A DNA stretch of 64,000 nt from an uncultured SAR116 cluster alpha proteobacterium (GTDB lineage: Bacteria; Pseudomonadota; Alphaproteobacteria; Puniceispirillales; Puniceispirillaceae). Below are positions 10,419 to 20,261 of this stretch, one piece after another. Where the stretch lies: assembly GCA_902518965.1 (NCBI GenBank), contig CABYIQ010000005.1, forward strand, positions 1-64,000, written 5' to 3'. The stretch's first letter is position 1. The number at the start of each line of letters is the position of its first letter. Under the pieces are notes generated by a model, which saw nothing but the letters and a program-made list of their open reading frames with translations, was not told the origin of the DNA and searched no databases. Position numbers and translations under genes: made by a program.

Positions 10419-11654
10419 TTAAAATTCGCCACGCGGAGTTAGCCAAACTACACACGCAATCAACACCACAGGCAGAAGGCATAGTAGAACCAGACCTGAC
10501 CAACCAATAAAAGAATGAAGAGCGCCAGCGCTCAAAGAGGCAACCGCGACCGCAGCAAATATAATTAAATCAGCAATGCCCTGAACCCGGCCCCGTTCTG
10601 CAGGTTCAGCAAGGCGTGCAATTAGGGTACTTCCCGAAACATAAAGAAAATTCCAACCAAGCCCGAGCAAGAATAACGCCGTGAAATAATGCCAGAATGC
10701 CGTACCTGATAACGCTGCAAATATACAGATTGCATACATCAGAAGACCAGCGGCCATAATGTGTTTGACACCAAAACGAGAAATCAGGTGACCAGTGATA
10801 AAAGACGGAGCAAACATGGCGATCACATGCCATTGAATCACTCGTGCATTATCTGCCACATCTAACTGGCTGACATTTACAATCTGTAATGGTGTAGCCG
10901 TCATCAAAAATGACATTACAGCATAACCAAGCGCGGCAGCGATAAGCCCAAGACGAAAACCGGACATTGAAATGAATATAGCCAAAGACCGTCCTTGCGA
11001 TTGGTTACGCGGAGGCTTTGGACTGTCCATTCCCAGCAAGGCAATAAATGCAAGCAGATGCACAGAACCAGCCACTAGAAACGCGCCTGCATATCGTGCG
11101 CCGTCGATGGCATCCACAAAACGATAAGCGATTTCTGGCCCTATCATAGCGGCTGCCAATCCGCCCAGCAAAACAAAGCTGATCGCCTTTGGTTTCATAT
11201 GATCAGGAAGCCCATCTGCTGCGGCATAGCGATAGAATTGGGCAATGCCATGCGAACAACCTAGTAACATAGAGCCAAGCACGAATAAGCTGAACTGGCC
11301 AGTCATTATCGCGGCAGTCTGCGTGAGGGTAGCCAAAATAGAGATAAAAACACCTGACAGAAATATTGGCCGCCTGCCAAATCGTCCCATCAATAATGAG
11401 GCAGGAAGCGTGGCAAACATGACAGCTAGAAACTGCAAAGATAGAGGGAGGGTAGCTAACCATAATTCAGGAGCAAGAATGGCCCCGGCTAAACCAGTAT
11501 TGATTATATTTACATTCATGACTGTCATTGACAGACCCTGTGCAGCTGTCATGCGCCAGACATTAGCAGGCATATTTATGAGTGAACCAGACATGCTATA
11601 ATAGCTCTTTCTGAGACTATGCCGCCAGAAATAATGCGGACTAGTTAAGACCAA
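10419..11654 (-). CDS. MFS transporter
   Basis: 411 aa, about 12 TM segments; LMGRFGRRPIFLSG motif between TM2 and TM3. Confidence 0.85.
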   Translation of the reverse strand: MVLTSPHYFWRHSLRKSYYSMSGSLINMPANVWRMTAAQGLSMTVMNVNIINTGLAGAILAPELWLATLPLSLQFLAVMFATLPASLLMGRFGRRPIFLSGVFISILATLTQTAAIMTGQFSLFVLGSMLLGCSHGIAQFYRYAAADGLPDHMKPKAISFVLLGGLAAAMIGPEIAYRFVDAIDGARYAGAFLVAGSVHLLAFIALLGMDSPKPPRNQSQGRSLAIFISMSGFRLGLIAAALGYAVMSFLMTATPLQIVNVSQLDVADNARVIQWHVIAMFAPSFITGHLISRFGVKHIMAAGLLMYAICIFAALSGTAFWHYFTALFLLGLGWNFLYVSGSTLIARLAEPAERGRVQGIADLIIFAAVAVASLSAGALHSFIGWSGLVLLCLLPVVLIACVVWLTPRGEF

Positions 11655-12176
11655 GCGCTTTCGCTAACAGCTGTTGAAAACGCAATTGAAAGGAGCAGTA
11701 TCTTCGCTATGAAAACTCAGGCTGCCGTAACACAGCTGCATTGATCCACGACGGCCTGAGCGCCAGTGATAGCAAAGGAACACCTTTAGGTCACTCTAAA
11801 ACAACATCTTTTAAGAATAAAACCCAATGAGGTTAACTCCGCAAAGTCTCACTGCTAAATCAAAGCTGGGAGCACAGCACAACTTTATTGCTAGAAACAG
11901 CTCTCAAGTGTTAGAGATACATCTGTAGGCGCGGTTGATAGTGGCCTTGAAAGAAACAACCCATTGCCAGATGTGAACATGCTTTGCTGTGGGCAGCACT
12001 GCGTCCAATAATGCCACATACTGGCATTGGCCATAACACCAACCTTTATTGAACCACGAGGCATGACCATTTGGGCTGGACCCTATCCTGAATCTTAGCT
12101 GAACTGGCTGGCGATGTTATTCGGAGCTGGGGTAACCAGCCTTTGGCTGGATAAAAGAGAATCGGTCAGCCGGAAA

Positions 12177-12893
12177 TTACTGAGTTGAAAAGCCAGTTGA
12201 TAGGCCGCCACATACATTCAGACATTGGCCGGTAACATATCCGGACTTGTCATCTAAAAGAAAGCTGGCTGCATTCGCAATATCATCCGGCTGACCAACA
12301 CGCCCAAGTGGAATTGAAGTTTCAATTTTTATGCGAGCCGGGCTACCAACAGGCTGGCCATGTTCAAATAAATCTGTGGCAATCGGCCCTGGAGCAATCA
12401 CATTTACAGTTACCTGGTGGGGTGCAAGCTCAAGTGCTAGTGTCCGGCCCAGGCCTGTGACTCCTGCTTTTGATGCCCCGTATAAAACCCTGTTCTCCTT
12501 GCCTAACGCTGCGCGCGAACCTATCAAAACAACGCGACCAAATTTTTCATCTTTCCAAACAGGCAGGAACAGATTAGCTGTTTCCATCAGGCTAAACAGA
12601 TTAATTCGCATTAACCTGTTAAAATCAGCTGAACCAACATCTTCTAGACGTCCGCTAATTAGAATCCCAGCATTGCCCACAAAACGGCAGGGTCGATGTT
12701 TCGTTATAATGTCTTGCAGCTGAGCTTTCGAACTAGAATTGCCTAAATCCACCCCGTAATGTGGCCAAGGCAAGTCATCGCGAGCTGTTGTAGACAGGCC
12801 GATTACCTCAAGCCCATCTTCAAGACAACGCAGGGCGGCTGCTTTTCCAATACCGCGACTCGCGCCAGTCACTAGAACCGTTTTTCGCGCCAT
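12177..12893 (-). CDS. SDR family oxidoreductase (FabG-like)
   Basis: TGASRGIGKAA, GNAGI, YGASKAGVTGLGRTLALELA and GQCLNVCGG motifs. Confidence 0.9.
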   Translation of the reverse strand: MARKTVLVTGASRGIGKAAALRCLEDGLEVIGLSTTARDDLPWPHYGVDLGNSSSKAQLQDIITKHRPCRFVGNAGILISGRLEDVGSADFNRLMRINLFSLMETANLFLPVWKDEKFGRVVLIGSRAALGKENRVLYGASKAGVTGLGRTLALELAPHQVTVNVIAPGPIATDLFEHGQPVGSPARIKIETSIPLGRVGQPDDIANAASFLLDDKSGYVTGQCLNVCGGLSTGFSTQ

Positions 12894-12916
12894 AAAATTA
12901 GCTTTCGTTCAGGCTC

Positions 12917-12947
12917 AGGACAACAGACCGAAAGAGGCTGTTGTCCT
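12917..12947. other. Inverted repeat / candidate hairpin between znuA and the SDR gene
   Basis: AGGACAACAG-(11 nt)-CTGTTGTCCT, perfect 10-bp stem in the intergenic region. T-rich only on the + side. Confidence 0.5.
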
Positions 12948-13015
12948 TTGATTTATTTTACAACCTGAACAGCTTACCGCAGCGTATGCAGCAGTAAAGC
13001 AAAACATTAGACAGC

Positions 13016-14026
13016 CTAATTCATCAAACAGTCCTTAAGTGATTTTGCCATATTCCGAATTAGCGTGAAATACAGATCGGGACCATCTTTAATGTTAGCT
13101 CCTAATGGGTCGAGCACTCCAGTGCCTGCGTCTGTACTTTCAGTAATAGTTTTCACCAATTTCGGTTCAAATTGAGGTTCAGAGAATACGCAGGATGCAC
13201 TTAAGCTTCTCACCTTATCTCTGAGTTCTGATACACGCTCGGCTCCCGGCAAAACTTCTGGTGAAACAGTAATTGACCCTACTGCGGATACTCCAAAACG
13301 CTTTTCGAAATATTGATATGCATCGTGAAACACAACATAACCTCTTTCGCGTATCGGCTTTAAATCAGCCTCAATTTCTTTTGTCAACGCATCCAATTTT
13401 TTCATTACAGCTTTTGCATTAGCCTCATATTTCGCTGCGTTACTCGGATCGATTTCGGCTAAATGCTCTTCAATTTCGTGGACTAACGCTTTTGCATTTT
13501 GGGGGTCTAACCATACATGAGGATCTACCTCATCATGGCCGTGTTCATCATGATGAGCATGCTTATCGTGTCCGTGGTCGTCATGCTCGTCGTCTCCATG
13601 GTCGTCATGCTTGTCGTCTCCATGGTCATCGTGCCCATGGTCATGAGCGTCAAATGCACCCCCTTCTCTGAAATTAAGCTTTATCAAGCCATGACTGTCC
13701 ATCAAAGACACAGCCTTTGCGTTCTTCGCAATACTTTCGATGGAATTTTCAAGAAACGCCTCAAGGTCGTGGCTCATCCAGAACACAATATCTGCTGCTT
13801 GCAACTCTTTTGCTTGTGAGGGTTTTAAGGAATAGGTATGAGGTGAACCTGCACCCTTGACCAGCAGGCTAGGTTCGCTGACACCTTGCATTACAGAAGC
13901 AACTAGCGAATGTACTGGCTTGATGGAGGCAACGACCTTAACATCTGCAGTAGCTACAGCAGTCGATGTGAATAAAAAGGTGGATGCAAGTAAAACAGAT
14001 TTGACGGCTCGCATAAAATTCTCCAT
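13016..14026 (-). CDS. znuA: Zinc ABC transporter substrate-binding protein with His/Asp-rich loop
   Basis: ZnuA-type sequence (KVVASIKPVHSLVASVMQGV, DPHVWLDPQNAKALV) with an internal DHGDDKHDDHGDDEHDDHGHDKHAHHDEHGHD metal loop; adjacent to znuCB. Listed ORF starts at 14044; MENF/MRAV starts at 14026/14014 look more likely. Confidence 0.93.
   Translation of the reverse strand: MENFMRAVKSVLLASTFLFTSTAVATADVKVVASIKPVHSLVASVMQGVSEPSLLVKGAGSPHTYSLKPSQAKELQAADIVFWMSHDLEAFLENSIESIAKNAKAVSLMDSHGLIKLNFREGGAFDAHDHGHDDHGDDKHDDHGDDEHDDHGHDKHAHHDEHGHDEVDPHVWLDPQNAKALVHEIEEHLAEIDPSNAAKYEANAKAVMKKLDALTKEIEADLKPIRERGYVVFHDAYQYFEKRFGVSAVGSITVSPEVLPGAERVSELRDKVRSLSASCVFSEPQFEPKLVKTITESTDAGTGVLDPLGANIKDGPDLYFTLIRNMAKSLKDCLMN
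13530..13650. repeat. Short imperfect tandem repeats encoding the His/Asp loop of ZnuA
   Basis: Repeated tcatGGTCGTCATGCTCGTCGTC-like units on the + strand, in-frame with (D)DHGDDKH on the - strand. Confidence 0.8.
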
Positions 14027-14053
14027 TGAACAAAAATTGACCATCGGAAATCT

Positions 14054-14070
14054 ATGTTATAATATTACAT
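14054..14070. promoter_or_regulatory. Candidate Zur box between divergent znuA and znuCB-zur
   Basis: ATGTTATAATATTACAT, 17-bp palindrome with a single mismatched pair; resembles Zur operators described in alphaproteobacteria; positioned between the divergent genes. Confidence 0.75.
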
Positions 14071-14169
14071 AAGTCAAAACTTTTATTTTATCAGAAAAGC
14101 TTGATATCATTCGAAAGGTCTTGAAATCAGAAGCGAATTTTAAACTTACGATGCCAAAGAGAGTTACCC

Positions 14170-14973
14170 ATGCTTTTGTCACTTGAGAATGCAGGTGTTT
14201 ACAAATCGGAACGATGGCTTGTCCGAGGTATTTCTATGCATGTAGAGCCTGGTGAAATAGTTACTCTCATCGGGCCGAATGGTTCTGGAAAGTCGACCAC
14301 GGCAAAAATGGCTCTTGGTGTGTTAAAGGCAGACGAAGGTAAGACTTATCGAAGGCAAGACTTAAAAGCCAGTTATGTCCCACAGAAACTTGATGTAAAT
14401 TGGACTCTTCCGTTATCCGTGAGCAGGTTTATGCGGCTCACAAATAAAGCATCCTACTCAGAAATTGAAACCGCACTTTCTTCAACACAAATACTACATC
14501 TTGCGCAAAAGCAGATGTCTCAGCTGTCAGGTGGAGAATTCCAACGCGTTCTCCTTGCGCGCGCAATTCTGCGCTCTCCTGATTTTCTTGTTCTGGATGA
14601 GCCTGTTCAAGGTGTTGATTTCAACGGTGAAGTCGCATTATATAGATTGATCGATGACATAAGACACAAATTGAATTGCGGTGTTTTGCTGATTTCCCAT
14701 GACTTGCATGTAGTTATGTCTACAACAGACAGGGTCATTTGCCTGAATGGTCATATTTGTTGTTCTGGCACTCCCGCCAACGTTGCCTCAAGTAATGAAT
14801 TTAAGTCATTATTCGGTGAGCACGCGCTATCTGGGCTTTCGCTATACAAACATCGTCATGACCATGAACATCTCCTTGACGGACAGATTGATCAATCTTC
14901 CAAGTCAAAATCAAACTTAAAACAAAACAAAAGTGAGAAAAACCACGCCCTTAGAAAGGCTAAAAATGCTTGA
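14170..14973 (+). CDS. znuC: Zinc ABC transporter ATP-binding protein
   Basis: Walker A GPNGSGKST, signature LSGGEFQRVLLARA, Walker B LVLDEP; between znuA and znuB. Confidence 0.93.
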   Translation: MLLSLENAGVYKSERWLVRGISMHVEPGEIVTLIGPNGSGKSTTAKMALGVLKADEGKTYRRQDLKASYVPQKLDVNWTLPLSVSRFMRLTNKASYSEIETALSSTQILHLAQKQMSQLSGGEFQRVLLARAILRSPDFLVLDEPVQGVDFNGEVALYRLIDDIRHKLNCGVLLISHDLHVVMSTTDRVICLNGHICCSGTPANVASSNEFKSLFGEHALSGLSLYKHRHDHEHLLDGQIDQSSKSKSNLKQNKSEKNHALRKAKNA

Positions 14974-15817
14974 TGACTTCTTCATTCGTGCCATAGTCGG
15001 TGGTATAGGCGTTGCGGTGGTCGCGGGTCCGCTCGGCTGTTTTGTAATTTGGCGAAGACTCGCATATTTTGGCGATACACTCTCACATTCTGCTTTGCTT
15101 GGTGTGGCACTGGCATTGCTACTCGAATTAAATATTACCTTCACTGTTTTTTGTATTTCTGTGGTTGTGGCTATGTTGTTGATGCTCTTGCAACGACGCG
15201 CAAGCCTATCATCAGATGCCTTGCTTGGACTTCTCGCGCATTCAGCGCTTGCCGTTGGATTAGTGGTTTTAGCCTTCATGACTTGGGTAAGGGTGGACTT
15301 GATGGGATTCCTATTCGGCGATATTCTTGCAATTACAAGAGCAGACTTAATGATGATTTGGTTTGGGGGAGTTGCGGTACTTATTGCTTTAATTAAAATT
15401 TGGCGTCCGTTGTTTGCTGCCACTGTTAGCTACGAATTAGCAACTGCCGAAGGAACGAGACCAGACTTTGCCAATATCGTGTTTACCGTACTTTTAGCAG
15501 CAGTGATTGCAGTCTCAATGAAGATTGTAGGTGTACTTTTAATAACAGCTTTACTTATTATTCCTGCTGCTGCGGCCAGGCGGTTCTCAAAGTCACCCGA
15601 ACAAATGGCATTAATAGCCATCATTATTGGTGTGTTTTCAGTTTGGCTTGGACTTTCGGGGTCACTTGAATTTGATACGCCAGCTGGACCAAGTATTGTT
15701 GTAGCTGCACTAAGTTTTTTTATCTTATCCATCTTACCTCTTCCAAATTTGAAACCACGCAACCAATTTCAGAAAATAGAGCCGGCCAAGACGGAACTAG
15801 ATTCGGAGACACCATGA
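14966..15817 (+). CDS. znuB: Zinc ABC transporter permease
   Basis: ABC-3 permease family sequence (GPLGCFVIWRRLAYFGDTLSHSALLGVAL); overlaps znuC. Start adjusted to internal MLDDFF. Confidence 0.92.
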   Translation: MLDDFFIRAIVGGIGVAVVAGPLGCFVIWRRLAYFGDTLSHSALLGVALALLLELNITFTVFCISVVVAMLLMLLQRRASLSSDALLGLLAHSALAVGLVVLAFMTWVRVDLMGFLFGDILAITRADLMMIWFGGVAVLIALIKIWRPLFAATVSYELATAEGTRPDFANIVFTVLLAAVIAVSMKIVGVLLITALLIIPAAAARRFSKSPEQMALIAIIIGVFSVWLGLSGSLEFDTPAGPSIVVAALSFFILSILPLPNLKPRNQFQKIEPAKTELDSETP

Positions 15818-16233
15818 AAAAAAATGTTGTAACCAAAGTTAAACTCACAAGGAATCAATCACTTGTGCTTGATTCCTTGATAAAAGCCGGCCAGCCATCG
15901 GGCGCCTATGCGCTTCTTGATACTCTGCGCCCACATGGATTTAAAGCCCCACTGCAAATTTACAGGGCTTTGGAACAGCTTATCGATTTAGGCCTTGCTC
16001 ATCGCCTGGAAAGCCTAAATGCCTTTATAGCTTGCAGTCACGTGTCCTGCGAGAGCTCTGGGGCAACCGCGTTCGTGATCTGTGATAAATGCGAGACGGT
16101 TCAAGAAATTTGTGATGAGTCAATTTCCAATTTTTTATCCAGCCTAGCCCGGAAAACAAAAATAGAAGCTTCAAAGTCAAGCATTGAGCTTCACGGACTA
16201 TGTAATGGCTGTTCCGCCGTATCGCGCAGTTGA
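15814..16233 (+). CDS. zur: Fur-family zinc uptake regulator
   Basis: Fur fold with CDKCETVQEI and HGLCNGC cysteine pairs; overlaps znuB. Confidence 0.88.
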   Translation: MKKNVVTKVKLTRNQSLVLDSLIKAGQPSGAYALLDTLRPHGFKAPLQIYRALEQLIDLGLAHRLESLNAFIACSHVSCESSGATAFVICDKCETVQEICDESISNFLSSLARKTKIEASKSSIELHGLCNGCSAVSRS

Positions 16234-16366
16234 TAGGAGAAAGCCTCTGATACGAAGTAAGGGACAATAGCTCGCCCCACTAATCGAGAAATATGGCTCG
16301 ATGGGTTTATGGATCATTTTGCTTAAATGCTTTCTGCAGCTTGCAAGCCTAAGCTTTTTGAGATCA

Positions 16367-17983
16367 TTAATTCGATAATTCAGTAGGTTGAAAGCTATCT
16401 GGAGTAACCAGATCCCAATAAACAGCTAATCTCGGGTCATCTACTTTTTCACCTCTAATTAAAGCACCATCTTCAACCTTTGGGTAGATTTGATCCGCCA
16501 ATAATATTTTACTGGCAGATAATCGTCGAACTATGTGCCGGCGTGTCAATTCATTCGGGGCGTTTAAACCTGATGCCTCTAACATCTCACCAACGGCTAA
16601 AACAGTATTTGCTTGGAAATTCGCAACTCTTTTTGCACGATGTTCCACATCGACCACTCTAAAACGCTTAGGATCCATGGTTGCTAGACCAGTGGGACAT
16701 TCACCTGAAGCGCAGTCCCGAGCTTGAATACATCCCAAAGACATCATGAATGGTCGAGCCATATTGCACCAGTCAGCTCCCAAGGCCAAGTGTCTTACCA
16801 TATCATAGGCCGAGACTATTTTCCCAGAAGCCGCTATTTTTACATGTTGCCTAACACCTGCACCTTTCAGCGTGTTATCCACATAAATTATTGCGTCGCG
16901 AAGAGGGCAACCTAGATGGTCTGTAAATTCAACTGGCGCAGCACCAGTTCCCCCTTCAGAACCATCGACTGTTACAAAGTCAGCTAGAGTTCCAGTTTCA
17001 ACCATAGCTTTAACTATTGCTGCAAACTCCCATGGATGGCCAATGCATAATTTAAAGCCTACTGGCTTTCCTCCAGATAATTTTCTCAGTCGCTCTATAA
17101 ATTCGACTAATTGCCGAGGGGTTGAAAATTCTGAATGACTGCTTGGAGAAATACAATCTTGATAAGGTTCAATACCTCTAGTTTCAGCAATTTCCGGTGT
17201 AACTTTCGGCGCCATAAGCATTCCTCCATGCCCCGGCTTTGCTCCCTGACTAAGTTTAATTTCTATCATCTTGATTTGCGGGTCTTGTGCTATTTTTTTG
17301 AATACAGCTGCATCGAAAGTTCCTGCTTTAGTTCTACATCCAAAGTAGCCAGTTGAAATTTGCCAAATTATGTCACCCCCGCCCATTTTGTGATACTTTG
17401 AGAATGAGCCTTCACCAGTATTGTGAGCAAATCCACCTAATTTTGCCCCCGTATTTAAAGCCTGAATGGCTGGTGGCGACATTGCGCCAAATGATGTTCC
17501 AGAGATATTAAGAACTGAACAATCATAGGCGTTTTTACCTTTACCGACCCGGACACGAAAATCCTTATTATCTATATGTGTGGGCTGAACAGAATGGTTT
17601 AGCCAGCTATAATCTTCAGCATAAGTGTCAAGAACGGTGCCTAATGGCCTAGCAGCTAGAATACCTTTTGAACGTTGATAAACCATAGCACGCTGATTGC
17701 GAGAAAAAGGCAACTCATCTGTATCCGCCTCCCAGAAATACTGACGTAATTCGGGACGAATTGATTCAAGGATATATCTAGCTCGGCCTAAAACAGGGTA
17801 ATTAGCTAGAACACCTCTTTTCTTTTGAAAGAAATCATGAAATCCCAGTCCAAATAATGCAGCAAACAACAGAGTTGCAGACAAAAAGTACGGATGTATT
17901 ACGACGGACAACCCAGCAAAAATGACCATAGCGAGACCCATGTAGGCCCACAAGGCGTAACGCCCCCAAATAAACTCCCCCAT
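16367..17983 (-). CDS. FMN-binding glutamate synthase family protein
   Basis: 538 aa; GEGSFSKYHKMGGGDIIWQISTGYFGCR, IEIKLSQGAKPGHGG, DGSEGGTGAAP and CPTGLATMDP: GltB central/FMN domain. Confidence 0.88.
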   Translation of the reverse strand: MGEFIWGRYALWAYMGLAMVIFAGLSVVIHPYFLSATLLFAALFGLGFHDFFQKKRGVLANYPVLGRARYILESIRPELRQYFWEADTDELPFSRNQRAMVYQRSKGILAARPLGTVLDTYAEDYSWLNHSVQPTHIDNKDFRVRVGKGKNAYDCSVLNISGTSFGAMSPPAIQALNTGAKLGGFAHNTGEGSFSKYHKMGGGDIIWQISTGYFGCRTKAGTFDAAVFKKIAQDPQIKMIEIKLSQGAKPGHGGMLMAPKVTPEIAETRGIEPYQDCISPSSHSEFSTPRQLVEFIERLRKLSGGKPVGFKLCIGHPWEFAAIVKAMVETGTLADFVTVDGSEGGTGAAPVEFTDHLGCPLRDAIIYVDNTLKGAGVRQHVKIAASGKIVSAYDMVRHLALGADWCNMARPFMMSLGCIQARDCASGECPTGLATMDPKRFRVVDVEHRAKRVANFQANTVLAVGEMLEASGLNAPNELTRRHIVRRLSASKILLADQIYPKVEDGALIRGEKVDDPRLAVYWDLVTPDSFQPTELSN

Positions 17984-18063
17984 ACCCTTACTCCATATTC
18001 AAATTAACTTGGCACATCTATTAGAAGAACTAACAGTGTAGCGAAAACAGAAATGTCCTCGGG

Positions 18064-18471
18064 CTAGCTTTTTCTTTTTTTCCCGTACAGCTCTAGTCTG
18101 TGATCAATTAGATCGTAGCCCATTTCACGCGCAATTTCCGTTTTCAGCGTCTCCAGTTCTTCATTATAAAATTCATGCACCTCACCGGTTTCAATATCAA
18201 CCAGATGTTCGTGATGTTCCCCTGCCTCTTCATATCGTGATCGACCGTCACCAAACTCAAGACGCTCTATAAGGCCTGCCTCTTCAAGCAACTTTACTGT
18301 TCTGTAAACGGTAGCGATTGAAATAGTATTATCAAGCTCAACAGACCGCAAATATAGCTGGTCAACATCTGGGTGATCGTCAGATTCTTCTATAACTTTG
18401 ATAATAATTTGCCGCTGCGATGTCATCCGAATATTTTTGGCCAAACATCTTGAAAGTAACGGGTCAGACAT
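18064..18471 (-). CDS. fur: Fur-family transcriptional regulator (Fur/Mur-like)
   Basis: MTSQRQIIIKVIEESDDHPDVDQLY, ISIATVYRTVKLLEEAGLI, GEHHEHLVDIETGEV. Confidence 0.88.
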   Translation of the reverse strand: MSDPLLSRCLAKNIRMTSQRQIIIKVIEESDDHPDVDQLYLRSVELDNTISIATVYRTVKLLEEAGLIERLEFGDGRSRYEEAGEHHEHLVDIETGEVHEFYNEELETLKTEIAREMGYDLIDHRLELYGKKRKS

Positions 18472-18609
18472 GGTTTACGAAAGCTCCAGGGCAAGATATG
18501 GGCATGAGACTATCAGAAAAATGTCATGTCAGGCTAGCATAATAGAAAGACAAGGCAGCTAAAAGCTTCTTCTTCCCCGCCACATGCGCTAAAGTCACAA
18601 GACTCCAAA

Positions 18610-19407
18610 CTACCTCTTTGCATGCCGACGAGCTTCAAAATGACGGCGACGGCGGTAAAAAGCCAGAACCGAAAGAGGAAAGCTGGCAATATAAAGTCCA
18701 GCCAGAACCAGATAGACAGCCCACGGCGAAATAACAATTATTCCACCGACCAATGCGATAACGGACAAAAACGGCAGTATAGCGTGGCTTGGCACTTGAA
18801 ATGACTTACCATTAAAAGTTGGCATAGTGCTAACCGCCCCTGCGCCAACAGAGACCAAAATTACCGATACTAGCTGCTCATTACGCAGCCATAACTGATC
18901 AGTCACCTCCAACAAAACAACAGGCAGCAACACCAAAAAAGCTGCGGCTGGAGCAGGTATGCCAACGAAAAAACTCTTTGTATATTCAGGTTTATCGGGC
19001 AATTCAGAATTAAATCTGGCAAGCCGCAAAATAACACAAACAGCATAAAATAATGCTGTCCCCCATGCGATATTTCCTAAATCTTGAAGAGCCCATAAGT
19101 ATAGAGTAAGGGCCGGGACTATTCCAAAAACAACAGCATCTGAAAGGCTGTCCAGAGCCGCGCCAAATTCAGATGTTGTTTTCAGCAATCGGGCCATACG
19201 CCCGTCGAGCGCATCAAAAATAGCTGCCAATACAATCATTGTAATTGCAGATATCCACAGCTCGTCAAGTGCAAATCGCAACCCTGTCAATCCAGAAATA
19301 AGCCCCGCAATTGTCAGCATATTTGGCAGCAACCAATTAAGAGATGCGCTTCTGAATCGTTGTTTTTCTGGCGAATCTTTGGGCTGGTTGGGCCTACTTG
19401 CTGTCAT
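18610..19407 (-). CDS. pssA: CDP-diacylglycerol--serine O-phosphatidyltransferase
   Basis: CDP-alcohol phosphatidyltransferase motif DALDGRMARLLKTTSEFGAALDSLSD; overlaps psd. Confidence 0.92.
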   Translation of the reverse strand: MTASRPNQPKDSPEKQRFRSASLNWLLPNMLTIAGLISGLTGLRFALDELWISAITMIVLAAIFDALDGRMARLLKTTSEFGAALDSLSDAVVFGIVPALTLYLWALQDLGNIAWGTALFYAVCVILRLARFNSELPDKPEYTKSFFVGIPAPAAAFLVLLPVVLLEVTDQLWLRNEQLVSVILVSVGAGAVSTMPTFNGKSFQVPSHAILPFLSVIALVGGIIVISPWAVYLVLAGLYIASFPLSVLAFYRRRRHFEARRHAKR

Positions 19408-20120
19408 GCTTTTGCCTTCCGACGTGAACGTTTTGCTGTTGCTTCTGGCAATCGGGCTAACACTGTTTCGCCAGCAATCGACTTTTGTCCTGCGCGCACC
19501 TGCAGTTCAACCGCTGCAGGCAGCCAAACATCCACACGGCTGCCAAACCGAATAAGCCCGTAAATCTGACCAGCAACAAGCCGGTCACCGACATCCACAT
19601 CACATAAAATCCGCCGAGCAACTAACCCGGCAATCTGCACAAAGCCAATTTTTGGAGCGTGCTTGATGCCAGTATCCAACACCAAAGCAAGTCGTTCATT
19701 ATGCATACTCGCTTTATCCAGACTAGCGTTTACGAACTTTCCTTTTACATAGTGTTTGCCACTGACGACACCAGATAAGGGGCTACGGTTCACATGAACA
19801 TCAAACACATTCATGAAAATTGAGATGCATCGCCAATCACCTTTAGGTAAATCAATTTCTGGTGGGACATCACATATACTGGTATTCAATATGCGTCCAT
19901 CAGCTGGTGCAATTACAGCTTTCTCATCAAGAGGGGGAATGCGCTCAGGGTTGCGGAAAAAATAGATACACCAAAGCGTGACTGGCACGCCAATAAAGAA
20001 AAAAGGTCCAAATGAAAAACCCAACACCAGGGTCAAGACTCCAAAAAGACCTATAAACGGCCAACCCGCTGGATGAATGGGTACCAGCATTTCTTCACGA
20101 ATGGCAGTTAAAATATTCAT
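19404..20120 (-). CDS. psd: Phosphatidylserine decarboxylase
   Basis: Short Psd type; APADGRI, MNVFDVHVNRSP and LIRFGSRVDVW (pyruvoyl cleavage site). Confidence 0.92.
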   Translation of the reverse strand: MNILTAIREEMLVPIHPAGWPFIGLFGVLTLVLGFSFGPFFFIGVPVTLWCIYFFRNPERIPPLDEKAVIAPADGRILNTSICDVPPEIDLPKGDWRCISIFMNVFDVHVNRSPLSGVVSGKHYVKGKFVNASLDKASMHNERLALVLDTGIKHAPKIGFVQIAGLVARRILCDVDVGDRLVAGQIYGLIRFGSRVDVWLPAAVELQVRAGQKSIAGETVLARLPEATAKRSRRKAKA

Positions 20121-20261
20121 ATATTATATAATCCTTCCTACACCTGTAGTAGCAGATTGAGCACAAATTTTGGCCAAATATGCATGGGTTCTAGAAATCT
20201 CTTTACCAAAAAAAACCGCCGTAGAGACGCATTTCACCAGTTAGAAACTCTAGCATGGCGG

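Noticed and set aside
12331-12723. 130-aa + strand ORF
   Set aside because: Antisense shadow of the SDR gene; composition is typical of an antisense frame and no family was recognised. The same applies to many other listed opposite-strand ORFs (e.g. 1156..1410, 3135..3374, 9807..10205, 14917..15423, 24618..24989, 39673..40047, 40950..41363, 59995..60204).
13517-13660. Short direct repeats on the + strand that could suggest a CRISPR or satellite array, and a + strand ORF (13517..13819)
   Set aside because: The repeats encode the in-frame His/Asp loop of ZnuA on the - strand; there are no spacers, and the + ORF is a low-complexity shadow.
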